Of a DNA stretch of 64,000 bases, positions 33,500-46,060 are shown in pieces. The stretch's first letter is position 1; each line of letters starts with the position of its first letter. Below the pieces are notes generated by a model. That model was given only the letters and a program-made list of their open reading frames with translations, was not told the DNA's origin and made no database searches. Source of the stretch: Fallopia convolvulus (taxonomy: Eukaryota; Streptophyta; Magnoliopsida; Caryophyllales; Polygonaceae); contig OZ024737.1 in the NCBI GenBank assembly GCA_964016875.1, forward strand, positions 34,225,683 to 34,289,682, read 5' to 3'. Made by a program: the position numbers and the translations under genes.

Positions 33500-36400
33500 A
33501 TGAAAGATCCTCTTCTGGGTATCAATGGAGAATCTGCCAACACCAAGAAATCCAGAGGAAGAATCCTCTTCTTCGTTTTCTTCGGACTAGTCGCTGTCAC
33601 CAGTGAGTTCCGATTCTGAGATTTTCTTTCCGTTTTTGTTTTGGGTTTAGAGCTTGAATTCTTTTTGTTCTTCCTCGGAGCTTTTATGCCTTCTTGTTTT
33701 CAATGATTGCTTTTTGTGTTCAATGAATTGAGTTAAAGAAGGATAATTTTCTTTCATCTGGATAATTGACTTCTTATTTATTCTTATTCCATACTGTAAA
33801 CTAATCTTTTTCAAGGTGAAATCTCTTAAGATAGGAAAAAGGAAATTTAGGAAAAAAAAAAAAACCCACTTTTGGCGTGTGCTTCCATTTGTGCTACACA
33901 CTTGCAATTGGTGTCCAGATTCATCAATTGTTTCGAGACACTTGCAATAATACTATACTTTTTTGGAGTATGGTTCATCAAGTCAACCTGTTCATGTTGC
34001 CAACTGGTGGGCCCTTTGCATAATTTTAGCATACCATCAACAACCATCTGCAATTCTATCAAATACTTCAATTCCCATACGTTTCTTTTTTAGCCTTTTT
34101 TGTCCAAAGCTTTCACCCCTTTCACCCCAGCTTGTGCACTTAAAGATGCTCTTGAATCATCACTAGCACTTTGCCAATACTGTATAAACAACAATTATCT
34201 TCCATCAATATTTCTCTTTGTGTGGCCATTCATGAACTTGTGAAAGACTTTTTAGAATTTAAAAAATGAATACTAGCATCATGTTTATGATGTGGATTGC
34301 AGTATTACTAGTTGGTGGCAAGTCAGGCTTATGGGTGGCACTCTCAAGCAATTACAACCAAACCACAAGACTTGCTTCAAATGATGCTGACTTCATTGAG
34401 TCAGATAAAGGTGTGGTGGCGGCCGACGATGGCCGCTGCTCGGAGGTCGGAGCCTTGATTCTCCGATCAGGCGGCCACGCGGTGGATGCTGCTGTGGCCA
34501 CTGCCTTGTGCCTTGGAGTGGTCAATCCGATGTCTAGCGGGATTGGTGGAGGAGCTTTCATGGTTGTGCACTCTTCTTTATCTTCTAATTCTAAGGCTGA
34601 AGCCTTTGATATGAGGGAAACTGCTCCTATTGCTGCTTCTGAGGTCTTCTATTCTTTCATCTCCTTTTTATCTTTGCTAAATCATGGGTTTATGGTAATC
34701 ATTTGTAGTCTTCTAAGTTTGGTTGGATACAAAACTTAGATGTATAGTACATTAAAGTCTTAATCTTGCTTAGAAGGACATGTTTGGTATGACTTGCTGA
34801 TAAGATACTTTTAAGCTAGACTTGGGCAAAAGCAGACACGGATGTTTAGCGGGCATGCCTTTGTAAATTTGCATATTTTCCTTGTCCGTACCCGCCTGAA
34901 TTTGGTCAGGTCTAGTTCAAGATGATTTGGCTTTGATAAGATGAATGATTCTTGAGAATTAGGCCTAATAATGTAAGTTTTCATTTATGAGATGATCCTA
35001 CCTATATTGATAATCTAACTTTTACAATACAAAAAACAGAACATGTATGAGAGGAACCCTAATTCCAAGTATGTTGGAGCTCTGTCAATGGGGGTGCCTG
35101 GGGAGATAGCAGGCCTCCACCAAGCATGGCTGAAATACGGGCGGCTTCCATGGCAAACCCTATTTAAACCTGCCATACAACTTGCCCGTGACGGTTTCAC
35201 CATCTCTGCTTATTTGGGTGATCACATTGCGTTGAAATCTGATATGATCTTGACAGATCCTGGCCTAAGGGAAGTGTTTGCACCAAAAGGTGTTTTACTA
35301 AGGACCGGAGAAACATGCTACCGAAAAGAGCTTGCCAACACCTTGGAAGCAGTTGCAGAGCACGGTCCAACGGTCTTCTATGAAGGAGAAATCGGAGAGA
35401 AGTTGGTTAAGGATGTTAATAAGGCCGGAGGGATTTTAACGATGGAGGATTTGAGGAACTATGAAGTACGAGCAATGGGCGCGTTAGAAGTTGATGTCAT
35501 GGGGTACACTTTGTTGGGAATGCCTCCTCCTTCTAGTGGAACACTAGGGGTTTCCATGGTAATATGCTCTTCTTTGAATTTAAGCTGTTGATATGATAGT
35601 GTGTTTGGTGTTTGAATGTGCTTCCTTTGTTGTTTGTGAAACAGGTTTTGAACATATTAGATAGCTATGGAAGCCCAAATGCAGCTGAGGGATCTTTAGG
35701 TCTGCACAGACTCATTGAAGCAATGAAGCACATGTTTGCTATAAGAATGAACTTGGGAGATCCAGCTTTTGTTGACAACAGTAGATACATTTCAGACATG
35801 ACTTCACCGTCTTTCGCCAAGCAGATCAGAAACAAGATCTATGATAACACCACTTTCCCTTCTGATTACTACTTGGGCAGGTAAAACAAACTAAACATTA
35901 GCACTTTCAAACTCCATTTTAAAATTTTGTTTGGTATCATGCAATATCAAGTTAATCCAACTAGACCCTAAGTGTGATCAAGTTTTGAGTATTGTTTAGG
36001 TGGAGCCAGCTACTTGATAATGGAACCAGCCATTTCTGTGTGGTGGATGCTGAGAGAAACGCAGTTTCTATGACCACAACCGTGAACTATGCATTTGGAG
36101 CCGGCGTTCTCTCACCCTCAACGGGGATAGTTCTTAACAACGAAATGGGTGATTTCTCTACACCAACTGAAATTAGCTCAGACAAACTACCTCCTGCTCC
36201 AGCAAACTTTATCAGACCAGGAAAAAGACCTTTGTCTTCCATGACACCACTTGTCATCCTAAAGGTAGTAAATATTATAGGTCCGTTTGGATTACACATG
36301 ATAATGCATTATCATGTGTGCAATCCAAACTCACCCTAAGATAAATTTGTTTTTTTCTTTGCTTTGGCTTTACCTTCATTCTAACCTGCAGATTCAGATA

Positions 36401-36937
36401 CTAATCAGGATCAAGTAAAAATCTGCAGGATAATCAGCTGGCTGGAGTAGTTGGAGGCAGTGGCGGATTGCACATAATCCCAGCAGTGGTCCAAGTGTTC
36501 CTCAATCACTTTGTGCTTGGAATGGAGCCTTTATCTTCCATCCAGAGCCCACGAGTCTACCACAAGGTGATTTTTCAATATTAACTCAAACAAAGTACAG
36601 TAACAATGGCATATTGGTAAATGACGGTGTGTTTCTACCTGTGGAATGTTTTTTGCAGCTACAACCAAATGTTGTACTCTATGAGAATGTAACTGTAATT
36701 GATGGTGAACACATAGCACTTTCAAATGAAAGAAAGGCATTCTTAAAGGAAAGGGGTCATCAGCTCACTCGTATTGGAGTAGGAGCCGTTACCCAGCTCG
36801 TTGTTCAAACACTTGATTATGATTCAGTTGATTTGGGGAGGAAGAATGGAAGATTTCACAGTGATGGAGCAGAGTATCATGGAATTCTCACAGCTGTGAG
36901 TGATCCAAGGAAAAATGGAAAGCCAGCAGCTATGTGA
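33500..36937 (+). CDS. GGT4: Gamma-glutamyltransferase / glutathione hydrolase (vacuolar GGT4-like)
   Basis: Seven exons join in frame: 33500-33602, 34303-34643, 35040-35558, 35645-35880, 36000-36264, 36429-36566 and 36659-36937, giving 626 aa. That is close to Arabidopsis GGT4 (about 637 aa) and longer than the apoplastic GGT1/2. The enzyme removes the gamma-glutamyl group from glutathione and its S-conjugates. The N terminus starts MKDPLLG and carries one hydrophobic anchor (about 22-42), as in the vacuolar form. Family motifs are GGHAVDAAVATALCLGVVNP, SSGIGGGAFMV, FDMRETAP, GALSMGVPGEIAGL, PPPSSGTLG, the NGTSHFCVVD segment with the predicted autocatalytic nucleophile Thr409, PLSSMTP and GGSGGLHIIP. 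Precursor cleavage before this Thr would give the large and small subunits. The first exon is short and separated by a 700-bp intron, but its phase fits. Confidence 0.95.
36285..36330. repeat. 46-bp palindrome in GGT intron 5
   Basis: Begins GTTTGGATTACACATGATAA and ends with its near-exact complement around a central ATGCAT. It probably is a remnant of a GTTTGGAT-type MITE. It lies 21 bp downstream of the exon-5 donor. Confidence 0.75.
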
Positions 36938-37154
36938 TTTGTGATCATCTTGATTATTTGTTCACAGGTGTAGTTCGAAAATGTAGCCATGCAATGTACA
37001 ATGGGGGAATTTTGTGTAATTATTATTGAATCAAATTGAGATATATGACAATAAGATCTTTTTCAAGGATGAAATGCAAAAATCTGATAAAAAACAAGAC
37101 AGGATTGTCATGGATACTTGGCCTCTTGAACTTTGCAGAAGGGAGCTTACACAA

Positions 37155-38731
37155 TCAAGCTGCTTTGTCCATAAGTTGTATTGGAGCTAAGATGTTTGCT
37201 TTGCTTGTCTCAACAATACACCCATTCATCACCATTTCTTCCAACATGAAATGCGCCTTCTCTAAATGGAACATGATGTCAAGCTCGCACTGTAAAGCCA
37301 GCACCATAATAAGCAGAAAGAGATGTAGCAACAATGAAAGAACACTAGATGTATAAATAGCTAACTTGAAAAGGGTAAAGGGGCAAACTTACCACATTGC
37401 CAAAGTGGCGATCCATGGTTTCGACTAAGAGATGTATAAATTCAAGTATAGCAAGCTCATTCTGTAAAATAGAGCACAATAAAAGGATAAACAGTTAGCC
37501 CCTAACCAAATTACACCTTGAGCCCACACAACTACAGACTTATGATCCAAAAAATTACTAGTTTCTGAACTTCCAAGTACAAACTTGCAATGTCACTTTG
37601 AATACAGCAACAACGAAAAAACTTTATATTCCTAAATGTATGATAATGTCGTTCCAAAAGGAAGGATAAAAATTCGAGTAGCATTATACCATGCTTTGTT
37701 AAATCTAAAGTTAATTAGAGGATGGATTATATCTGGTCTAGAAGATGTGACCAAAGAAGTAAAATTGTGAAGGCTGAATTAGCAAGTTCTATATACAGAA
37801 GTAGTTTTGAGATTATAATACATGCAATCAGCAAGTAAAGAGATCTGTTTGAGCTATTTGTTTGTGGTTGAGGAAAAAAAAAACATTCACCATGAAAGAG
37901 CTTGGAACTTACTTCTTCATTGTCAACTCCAACCATGAAAAATAGCGATGCATAACGCCTATACACGATCTTATAGTTCCGATGCTCAACAAAGGAACAC
38001 TGTAAATCACATAACAACAAGAATAATTGATGTCATCCAGGAGAATCATAAGTCTAATGCCCACTACTATTACTTCTAAAAGGTAGACATCAGAATCAGA
38101 TCAACACCTTATTGTTCATAATGAGATCAGGTCATACGAAATTAAGAATCGTCATTGTAAAGTAGCTGCAGACTTACAACTAGTAGACTAGACTTGTGAA
38201 AAACTAGCCAGTAATTTTTCTTTTCTGATATACAATTCTCACCTGATGGCATACCCATCGTTGCATTTAAGAAGAAATATTGAAGGAAGAAATCTAAATC
38301 ACATTTCATTAATATCACAGATTTGGCAATTCAGAATTAAGGAAGATCGGATTTCCAACGGACACGATGATACCAGCAGCAAAAGGCTCTTTCCGACGCA
38401 ACTAACAAACCTTTAAATTCTCCACCAAACGATTTGAAGAATTGGAGGTGGTGCAATAAAAATTGATTGATTTTAACCTAGAATTAGCTAATCAGCCCGA
38501 TTTCCACCAAACTAATTCAATTATGAATTGCAAAATTGCGGAAAACGGGAACAAAAAATTATTGAATAAACAGACAAAGAAGAGACAAACCTGGTGCTCA
38601 GTGCGAGCGAGGCATTTACGAACGATTTCGCCTTCGAGAGCGCGCCTTTGTTCAAGGGTGAGGTATTCGTAGTACTGAGCTAGACGGGTTTGGCCCTGCT
38701 TGTTCACCATCAGTACGAATCTGATCCCCAT
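37155..38731 (-). CDS. AP4S: AP-4 adaptor complex sigma subunit
   Basis: Four exons on the minus strand join in frame: 38731-38591, 37999-37913, 37461-37393 and 37289-37155, giving 143 aa, the standard size of a sigma adaptin. It is the small subunit of the AP-4 tetramer at the trans-Golgi network, which sorts cargo including, in Arabidopsis, vacuolar storage proteins. The sequence starts MGIRFVLMVNKQGQTRLAQY and continues with CSFVEHRNYKIVYRRYASLFF, VGVDNEENELAILEFIHLLVE and ELDIMFHLEKAHFMLEEMV, ending NGCIVETSKANILAPIQLMDKAA. The MVNKQGQTR start and the NGCIVET segment mark AP-4 rather than AP-1/AP-2 sigma. An upstream in-frame ATG (38755) is not preferred because family members begin at MGIRF. 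The gene converges with GGT, with only about 217 bp between stop codons. Confidence 0.95.
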
Positions 38732-39224
38732 CCTTGCAGTCCTTCCCCACAACAAATTGTTCTTCTTCTAGTTTCAGCACAAGCGCAAAGCCCAGATCTT
38801 TGTTGAAAGAAAAAGATGTAGGCTTTGCGCTTAAATAGACTTTCTTTTTTGGTGGGAGTTAAACGCTTGAACACACGTCTAGACCCGTCTGTGCAGTATG
38901 ACAATTGAGAACGTTTATTAAGTCGAAACGTTAGACAAAAATTGAAACGAACCCAGAGGCCAGAACTAAAATTTCAATTAAGGTGAATCGGAAATCGAAT
39001 TGAATTGGTTTGGTTCGATTTTGTCGGTTTGAGATAGATAAAGGGTTATTTTTTATAAAATTTGAAATAAATCGAAACCCAACCAAAATCGAAATTCGGG
39101 GTATTCCTAAACTAGAAAACGAACCATAAGACAAGGTCCGTATTTACATAATACAATAACATATGTTATTACATCCCCGAAGTTGAAATAGGAGGTGTTC
39201 ATATTGTGAGAATGTCTCTAAAAT

Positions 39225-39860
39225 CTAAAAATAACTGTCTTTTTGGGGGTTGAAATCTAAAAATAGCTGTCTAAGCCAACCCTTTGTGAAGGTATCAAAA
39301 TGTTGATAACTAGAGGGGATATGTAACACCCGAATTTGACCAAGCACAATTTTCTCCCTGGTGAAATGAATGTCCAACTCAATGTGTTTGGTCCATTGGT
39401 GTTGGACCGAATTATTAGCCATATAGGTTGCATATAATGTATTTGTAAAAACCAATGAAGCCTTAGAAATCGGAAATTGAAGCTCAAGAAGGAGATTGCA
39501 TAGCCATGTGCACTCAGCTACCACATTAGCTACCCCACGATAACCAGAAAACACAATAACCAGAAGTGGATAGACATGTCGTTCAGAAAGACATAATAAC
39601 TAGAAGTGGATAGACGTGTACCAGAACAACCAACCCAATTAGCATAAGTGTAGGCAACAATAAAAGGAGTAATTGAAGGTAAAATAGAGATCCAAAGAGA
39701 AGATGTACAATGCACGTATCGAATAGTCCACTTGAGGGCAACAAGATGGCATTTTCATGGGTCATGTATGATCATGAATCGACAGAACTTTTTTAACAAC
39801 ATAAGAGATGTCAGGCCGAGTGAAGGTGAGATACTATAGAGCATCAACTAAGCTTCTATA
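39225..39860 (-). pseudogene. Copia RNase H remnant (C-terminal end of pol)
   Basis: In two shifted frames. The upstream part shows AYTYANWVGCSGTRLSTSSY (canonical Ty1/copia YTDADWAGC...RRSTSGY, with the Asp residues lost). The downstream part shows VANVVAECTWLCNLLLEL, WTKHIELDIHFTREK and the HIPSSYQHFDTFTKG ending. Substitution of active-site Asp and the frameshift make it non-functional. Confidence 0.85.
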
Positions 39861-40012
39861 TAGAGTGAATAGTCCACTTAAGGACAACAAGATGGCATTT
39901 TCATGGGTCATGCATGATCATGACTCGGCAGAACTTTTTTAACAACATAAGAGATGTCAGGCCGAGTGAAGGTGAGATACTATAGAGCATCAACTAAGCT
40001 TCTATATAGAGT
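39721..40012. repeat. 146-bp tandem duplication within the Copia remnant
   Basis: Copies at 39721-39866 and 39867-40012 share GAATAGTCCACTT, AACAAGATGGCATTTTCATG, AACATAAGAGATGTCAGGCC and CAACTAAGCTTCTATATAGA, differing at only a few positions. Confidence 0.92.
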
Positions 40013-40042
40013 GGGGTCGAAAAACGATGGATCGATATTAGC

Positions 40043-43000
40043 TAGACTTGTCAAATGGGTCGGGTGGGTTGGGTTCGGGTTCGGGTTACAACGGGTTCGG
40101 GTCATTCGGGTCACGGGTCAACCGGGTTTAAATTTTCGGGTCAGGTACGGGTTTAATGCGGGTTCGGGTTAACCCAATGGGTCGAATTTTAAGTGACGCC
40201 ATTTTTCATATTTTATAAATCCATATTACTATACTAATTTGAGTTGTTTATATTTAATTATTTATCTTTCTATCATCATTCATCAACAAATATTAAAAAA
40301 CGAGTACTTGAAGCAACTAAGAACATAATAATTAATGTTATATGGCAACAACAATTGAAATGTAGTAATTTTTAGAAAAAGCACTATATACAACCAGCAA
40401 TCCAGCATACAATTTATTTTCTATTAAGTGCTGCATGATCAACCTATGGATTTTTTCCTTTGAAAAAAAAGAAGACTGCTAGACATTTCAAGTAAAAGGA
40501 CTTGCAGATGAAGATAGTGTTAAATTTAACAAAAGACTAATGTTAATACTAATTACTAAGCCATTGCCCAAAAACAACATTCATCATCAAAGACTCAAAG
40601 CACTAAATATGTTCTATACATAAACTGAAACAAGCCAGCATCACCCAACACCAACTAGAAGTTACATACTTCAGCTCCATGTTTCTTGCCCAAACAAAAT
40701 ATAGACAAGATCAAATAACTGGCACAAAGACTTTCACAATTTTTGTGTTCCAAATTCTAGAATCATGCATAGTTTTACTAGAAATTTACAATTCACATAT
40801 TCAAAATGAAGTAACACCCTACTTTCATGCTTCAGTCCCATATCTTGATTGTTGTTTTGACTTGGAGAAATTTGAAATTCCAACCCTTCAATTTCCTGGT
40901 TCTCATCATTCCCTGTTATAACAAAATCGAATCATACTTCAATAAACTTTGAATTGAAAAATACTGTTATAAGAAAATCTACAAGCATACCTTCTCCAAT
41001 ATCAAATCCGAATAACCAAGAGCGAGTTGTCAAAAGAGCATCTGCAGTTTCAGGATGAAGGGAAGATCTCCACTTTGTAATGATTCTACTCCCCATACTA
41101 AAAGCGGACTCAGATGCCACAGTGGTAATGGGAATGGCTAAGATATCTCTTGCCATTTGAGCAACTAAGGGATATTTATGTGCATTATCCTTCCACCATA
41201 CGAGCACACTAAATTTCACATTGCGTGCTGCCCTGGGTGCCTCTAAATAAGCATCTAACTCTAATTTGTCCTCAGATAATTCATCAAAATATTGCAGCCC
41301 CTGCATATAGAGATCAAGCATTCATTTAAGAACATATAAGAGAATAAATGGTAAATATACACATGAATAAAAACACTAATGATATTTGGATTGGTTTACC
41401 TCTGCATCATCTCCACCATGATCTTCAACCTCGATGTTTCCTTCTACTCTAGCACCAGCAAGCTTTACATACTCATCGAACAACTTGCGCAATTTGGTTC
41501 TCACATGCTCAGCCTTTGATTCGAAAGTTTGAGGATCTAACTCTTTGAAACAACGTTGAATAAGCTGAAATTTATATCGAGGATCTAACATGGCAGCAAA
41601 GGAGAGTATCAAACTGTAGGATTCCCAATACTTATCAAACTTCACTTTCATTTTCGATGCCATTCCTTTCAAGAACATATCATCACAAGCTGTATACTGC
41701 AGTAGCAAAAACTCAATTTTCCAAATGTTGAGGAAATACAAGTTAGCTGTTGGATAATTCTTCCCAGAGATAAGAGTTGTAAGTGTATCAAAAGGCTTTA
41801 AAAGTGCACATATTTTTTCTATTCTAATCCATTCTTGATCACTTGGAATAGCGGGAAAGTTAGAATCAGCTCTTTCCACACTCCTTACAAAAGCAGCACG
41901 ATATACCAACGCTCTTTCAAGCATCTTACAGGTAGAATTCCATCTTGTACAGCAATCCAAGCATACATTCTTAGAGCAATCAATTCCAACAAACAAACCA
42001 GCTTCTTGAAACTTTAAGATTCTGCGCTCTGACCCAGTAACATACTTCACCAACATCCTAATCTTATTCACCCCCTCATTAATCACTAGCAAACCATCTT
42101 AAACAACCAAGTTAAGAATATGAGCACTACAACGTACATGAAAATAATCCCCTTTACTCAGCAAAGAATTGTTCAGACTACGAGAGAGCATGCCTTGCAT
42201 ATTGTCATTGCAGCGGGCATTATCTAGTGTGATAGACATCAATTTGTTTTCAATTCCCCATCCCTTCAAGAGACCTAACAGTCTATCATGTAGCACTACT
42301 GCAGTGTGAGGTGGTCCCACGTGACAAAAGTCCAAAATTTTGGCATGTAACTTCCAATTATCGTCAATAAAATGAGCAGTCAAAGAAAGGTAACCTTGAC
42401 CCACAGTAGAAGTCCACATATCACTAGTAAGACAAATTCTTCCAGAAAGTTTATTCATTAAATCTCTAAGCCTTTCTTTCTCTCTTTCGTGAATTTTCAC
42501 AACATAATTCCTGGCTGTATTTCTACAAATGGGTTTGAAATCTGGATTCAACAACTTGTGAAGATTCCTATTTCCCTCATGCTCAACAAAGGTAAAAGGG
42601 TATGCATGCCTAATGATACACAATGCAATTGTTTCCTTATAGAGAGACATATCAAAGTTATATGCTACCATGCCATCTTTAAATGCCTCAGTACTAAAAC
42701 GTGCTTCACAAATTTCATTATGACGTCTAAAATTAGAGGTACCATTGTCCGAAGTTGCATCAATTGGTTCCGCTTTACAATACTTGCAAATGGCCCTTGG
42801 TGTGCCATCCTCAAATATATCTCCATCATATATGTCATACTCACTCCAAATCTCCGAATTCCATTTCCTTTTCGTAGCTTGAGTTGGAGGAACTGAATTG
42901 TCTATTACATTCGGCGCAGATGAGTTTGGTAAAAAAGATGCAACCTGTGTTATAGCTTGATGTGAAGAGATTGAACTGCCTGCTACATTTGGAATAGATG

Positions 43001-44758
43001 AGATTGATGAAAAAAAAGCAACCCAAAGTAGATAATAATTACAAGCTAGTAAATATATGAATGGTACAACTAATCATTTTACTAGGATCGTGGAAGCAAG
43101 TCAAGTAACTCAAAGTAGATAATATAGGGAATGATACAACTAGTCTTTGTACTAGGATCATGAATTGATGACTAAGGAAAAAAAATTCTTAAAGCTGGAG
43201 GTGAGGAGGAAATCACTACAAAATAGAAATCAGAAATCATAAGTGAGTAAATGAGTAAATACTTTTAAACCGTTTAAATCATGATGATGAATAAAGAATA
43301 CATAGTTACCTTGAGTTTGAGGTGGTGATGTTATCGGAGTAGAACCGGTTCCATGTCCACCTGCAACTGTAGAGCTGGTTCCAAATCCTTCTCGAAATGG
43401 CAGAAAAGATGGATTTGAATTTTTCAACTGGCGAGCCTTTTTAGTATATTTTTTTCGTCGTGGCATGTTTAGTGACCTCAAGAAATATGGATATCCTGAT
43501 CTAATTATAAAATAAACCAAACTTATGAGATGAAAATTTACAAAGTACTAGAATAATCTATCTAAGCATTTGAGCTGAAATATGTTAACGATCTAATCCA
43601 AACAAGACAGCAACTCGCTTAATAGTGTGAATTACTAAATACTGGTGTAAAAGAGAAGAAACTAACAAATTAGAAAAAGGGAAACAACATATATATTAAA
43701 GACATTAAATGATCCATTGTTTTCTATAGAAAGTTGTGGGATTGAAAGAAAAACGTATACATCACTCTTTTAGTTAGGATGATTATCCTTCATGAAACAA
43801 GTACAAATGAAAAAAAAAAAACCACAAATGCACAATAACAGAAGATTGATTGTTTGAAAAACCCTTTGCCATATATAATTTTTAGTTTTCTTCTCACCTT
43901 GTTGTCCATGAAACAAACTAATTTATAATTTTTTTTGCTTCTTGTATGTACACGATTATGATAAGCACATTTCTAAATTATGTTTCATCAACCTCCATGA
44001 TCAGGAGTTCAGAACAATGCAAGAATATAATATTCTTTTTTCGTCAATCATGCAATAAAAATAAGAAAATTATCTCATACACTGAAGTTGGTATAACTAA
44101 TAACATCCATGATTTATGAATTTAAGAAAAAGGAAAAGGTAGTAAATAGATCAAAGACCTAAGCAAGTAGTATATAATGAACAATAAAAGAAAACCCACA
44201 GTACATAGAAATTAAAAAGTGAAGAAAAACGTAATTAATCATGAAGAATCAAAATAGCTTAAACTGAAATCTAAATCATCTATAAAAAAACAAGAACCAC
44301 AAAAGCACGGACACAATGAAGCATAATCAAAAGGGAAGGAGAATTGGAGAAGCTCTACCTTGCGTCTTCTTAGGGGAGACCGAGAGAGAGAGATCTGTGA
44401 GGTTGGAAGATTGGAGAGATTGGGAGAAAGGAGGAAGACTGGAGAGATTTAGGTCTGCCGCCGTTCCAGAAATGTACAGAGGGAGAGAGGGAATTGGGAA
44501 AAGAAATAGGGTTTTATACTTTTATTTAGCATTTACTTTTTACTATTTTCTTGGGAAAAAAGAGCGGGTACATTTCCCACTTATTATTACTTTGACCCAA
44601 TGGGTCAACCCGACCCAGACCCGACCCGACCCAAAAATTTACGGGTCGGACGGGTTCGAGTTTTAAAAAATCCGGGTTTGAATTTTCGGGTTTGAACCCT
44701 AAATTATTCGGGCGGGTCGGGTCGGTTTTTCGGGTCGGGTTACGTTTTGACAGGTCTA
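40043..44758 (-). mobile_element. hAT DNA transposon, structurally complete, inserted in Copia
   Basis: 4,716 bp with terminal inverted repeats TAGACTTGTCAAA on the left and TTTGACAGGTCTA on the right. A perfect 8-bp target-site duplication ATATTAGC lies at 40035-40042 and 44759-44766. Both subterminal regions are dense in CGGGT/ACCCG motifs in opposite orientation, a known feature of plant hATs thought to bind transposase. A BED-finger/hATC transposase gene is encoded on the minus strand. Perfect TSDs and ends indicate a recent insertion. The transposase reading frame has one nonsense codon, so this copy would probably need a transposase from elsewhere. Confidence 0.95.
40734..43466 (-). pseudogene. 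hAT transposase (BED finger, hATC dimerisation), one nonsense codon
   Basis: Minus-strand model: exon 1 43466-43310 (MPRRKKYTKKARQLK), exon 2 about 43045-41400, exon 3 41300-40991, exon 4 40912-40734; phases agree at each junction. The exon-2 acceptor is inferred from phase only. Exon 2 holds a BED-type zinc finger (CKYC...HNEIC near 42800-42690), then the catalytic hAT core with CLTSDMWTS, TLDNARCND and FHVRCSAHILNLVV, and later WNSTCKML. Exon 3 carries the C-terminal hATC domain (WWKDNAHKYPLVAQMARDIL, PITTVASESAFSMGSR). Directly after HILNLVV a TAA (42099-42101) interrupts the frame where hAT proteins usually have Gln, as expected from one C-to-T change. Otherwise the long exon is open on both sides of this stop. 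Confidence 0.9.
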
Positions 44759-44956
44759 ATATTAGCACTCAATTTAACCTCAAGGTCAAAGAAGTTGTAG
44801 TAGAGTTGCATTTAGACATATAAGCACGACCTAAAATTTCCCACGCGTACATATACTAAGTCAGAAATAATTACCACCAATCTCTAGGGGCCGACCAGAA
44901 ATACCATAAATAAGATAGTTTTCCAATACCAGACATTGCAAATACTTGCGAAGAAG

Positions 44957-45580
44957 CTAAATGATTTCAACTTGCAAGGCATCAAATGAAGCAGTATGAA
45001 TGATATGCAATAGAAGTTCCTCTTCAAAAAACAAATAGAGATGAATCAAAGCGACTGTAGTGAAAACCAATACGAGTAAGATAAGAAGCAAACCGTTGAA
45101 ACCAGACATGTGAGGCTTGTTTGAAACCATAAAGAGATTTCTAGAGAAGGCGGACATGCTTAGGCCATGCACTATCAACGAAACCTAGTGGTTGAAACAT
45201 TTAGATTGTCTCTTTAAGATGTCTATGAAGAAAAGCATTCTTGACATCAAGTTGATGAATAGACCAAGCCCGAGAGATTGTAAGATGGAAAACTATACGA
45301 GTTATCGATGGGTGAACAATGAGATCGAAAATCTCAATGCAGTAAATTCCCACTTCATGTGATCAACCATTAGTAATCAAACGAGCTTTCCACCTCTCTA
45401 AAATCCAATCAAAGTGAAATTTATGCCAAAATAACAACATATAGCGGACCACATATGCATGAGGCTTCATGTGATCGACCATTAGCAGCTAAACGAGCTT
45501 TGTACCACTCTAAACTTCAATCAGATTAAAATTTATGCCGAAATAACCACATATAGTGGACCACATTTGCATGAGATGGT
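44957..45580 (-). pseudogene. Copia reverse transcriptase remnant
   Basis: Across frames, the minus strand reads AWSIHQLDVKNAFLHRHLKE (the canonical RT segment WxxxQLDVxNAFLHGxLxE), then a stop, then FQPLGFVD, SRNLFMVSNKPHMSGFN (a decayed RKSLYGLKQAPRAWF equivalent) and a LVFTTVALIHLYLF segment. It ends at the hAT insertion. Non-functional. Confidence 0.82.
45353..45576. repeat. 112-bp tandem duplication in the Copia remnant
   Basis: Two copies (about 45353-45464 and 45465-45576) share CTTCATGTGATC, ACCATTAG, AAACGAGCTTT, AAATTTATGCC and GGACCACAT. Divergence is higher than in the 146-bp duplication, so it is older. Confidence 0.8.
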
Positions 45581-45822
45581 CTTGGAACTAGAACCCATGT
45601 ACAATTACTCGTAAGAACCCGATATTCATCATTCATGGTAGCACGTTTCCTTTCGCATCGTTAGTTCGCCTAGTCTATTTGTTTATGAGAGGTGGGAATG
45701 TGATATAAGGTAGTGACATTAAGGTCAAACTCATTTAGGGTTGACAATCCCGGCACGAGACTGAATGGTCATAAAGTGGGCTATTAGTGGAGGGTTACGA
45801 TCACGAGCACACGGTTGGGAGG

Positions 45823-46060
45823 GGATGGGGTGGTGTCACGCCTCGTGACAAAAGAGTCACATTCGTGAGTTGGCAATTGAGGTGGGGGTGAGGGTGCGTC
45901 ATGACCCTTGGGTCATAGTTGTGAACTGGCAACTGAGGTGGGGGTGAGGGTGCGTCATGACCCTTGGGTCACGATTGTGACCCGGCAACTAAGGTGAGTG
46001 TGAGGGTGCATCACGGCCCATGACATTGAGGTCATGGTTGTGGCCTTTCAACTAAGAGCA
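45823..46060. repeat. 56-bp minisatellite
   Basis: About four tandem units with a 56-bp period (GAGGTGGGGGTGAGGGTGCG at 45879 and 45935, a variant at 45991). Each contains GTCATGACCC-type palindromic motifs and a GGCAACT motif. Not coding. Confidence 0.8.

Noticed and set aside
44316..44666. 116-codon plus-strand ORF inside the hAT element
   Set aside because: Lies in the transposase promoter/subterminal repeat region; its sequence reflects GAGAGA and CGGGT repeats, not a protein domain.
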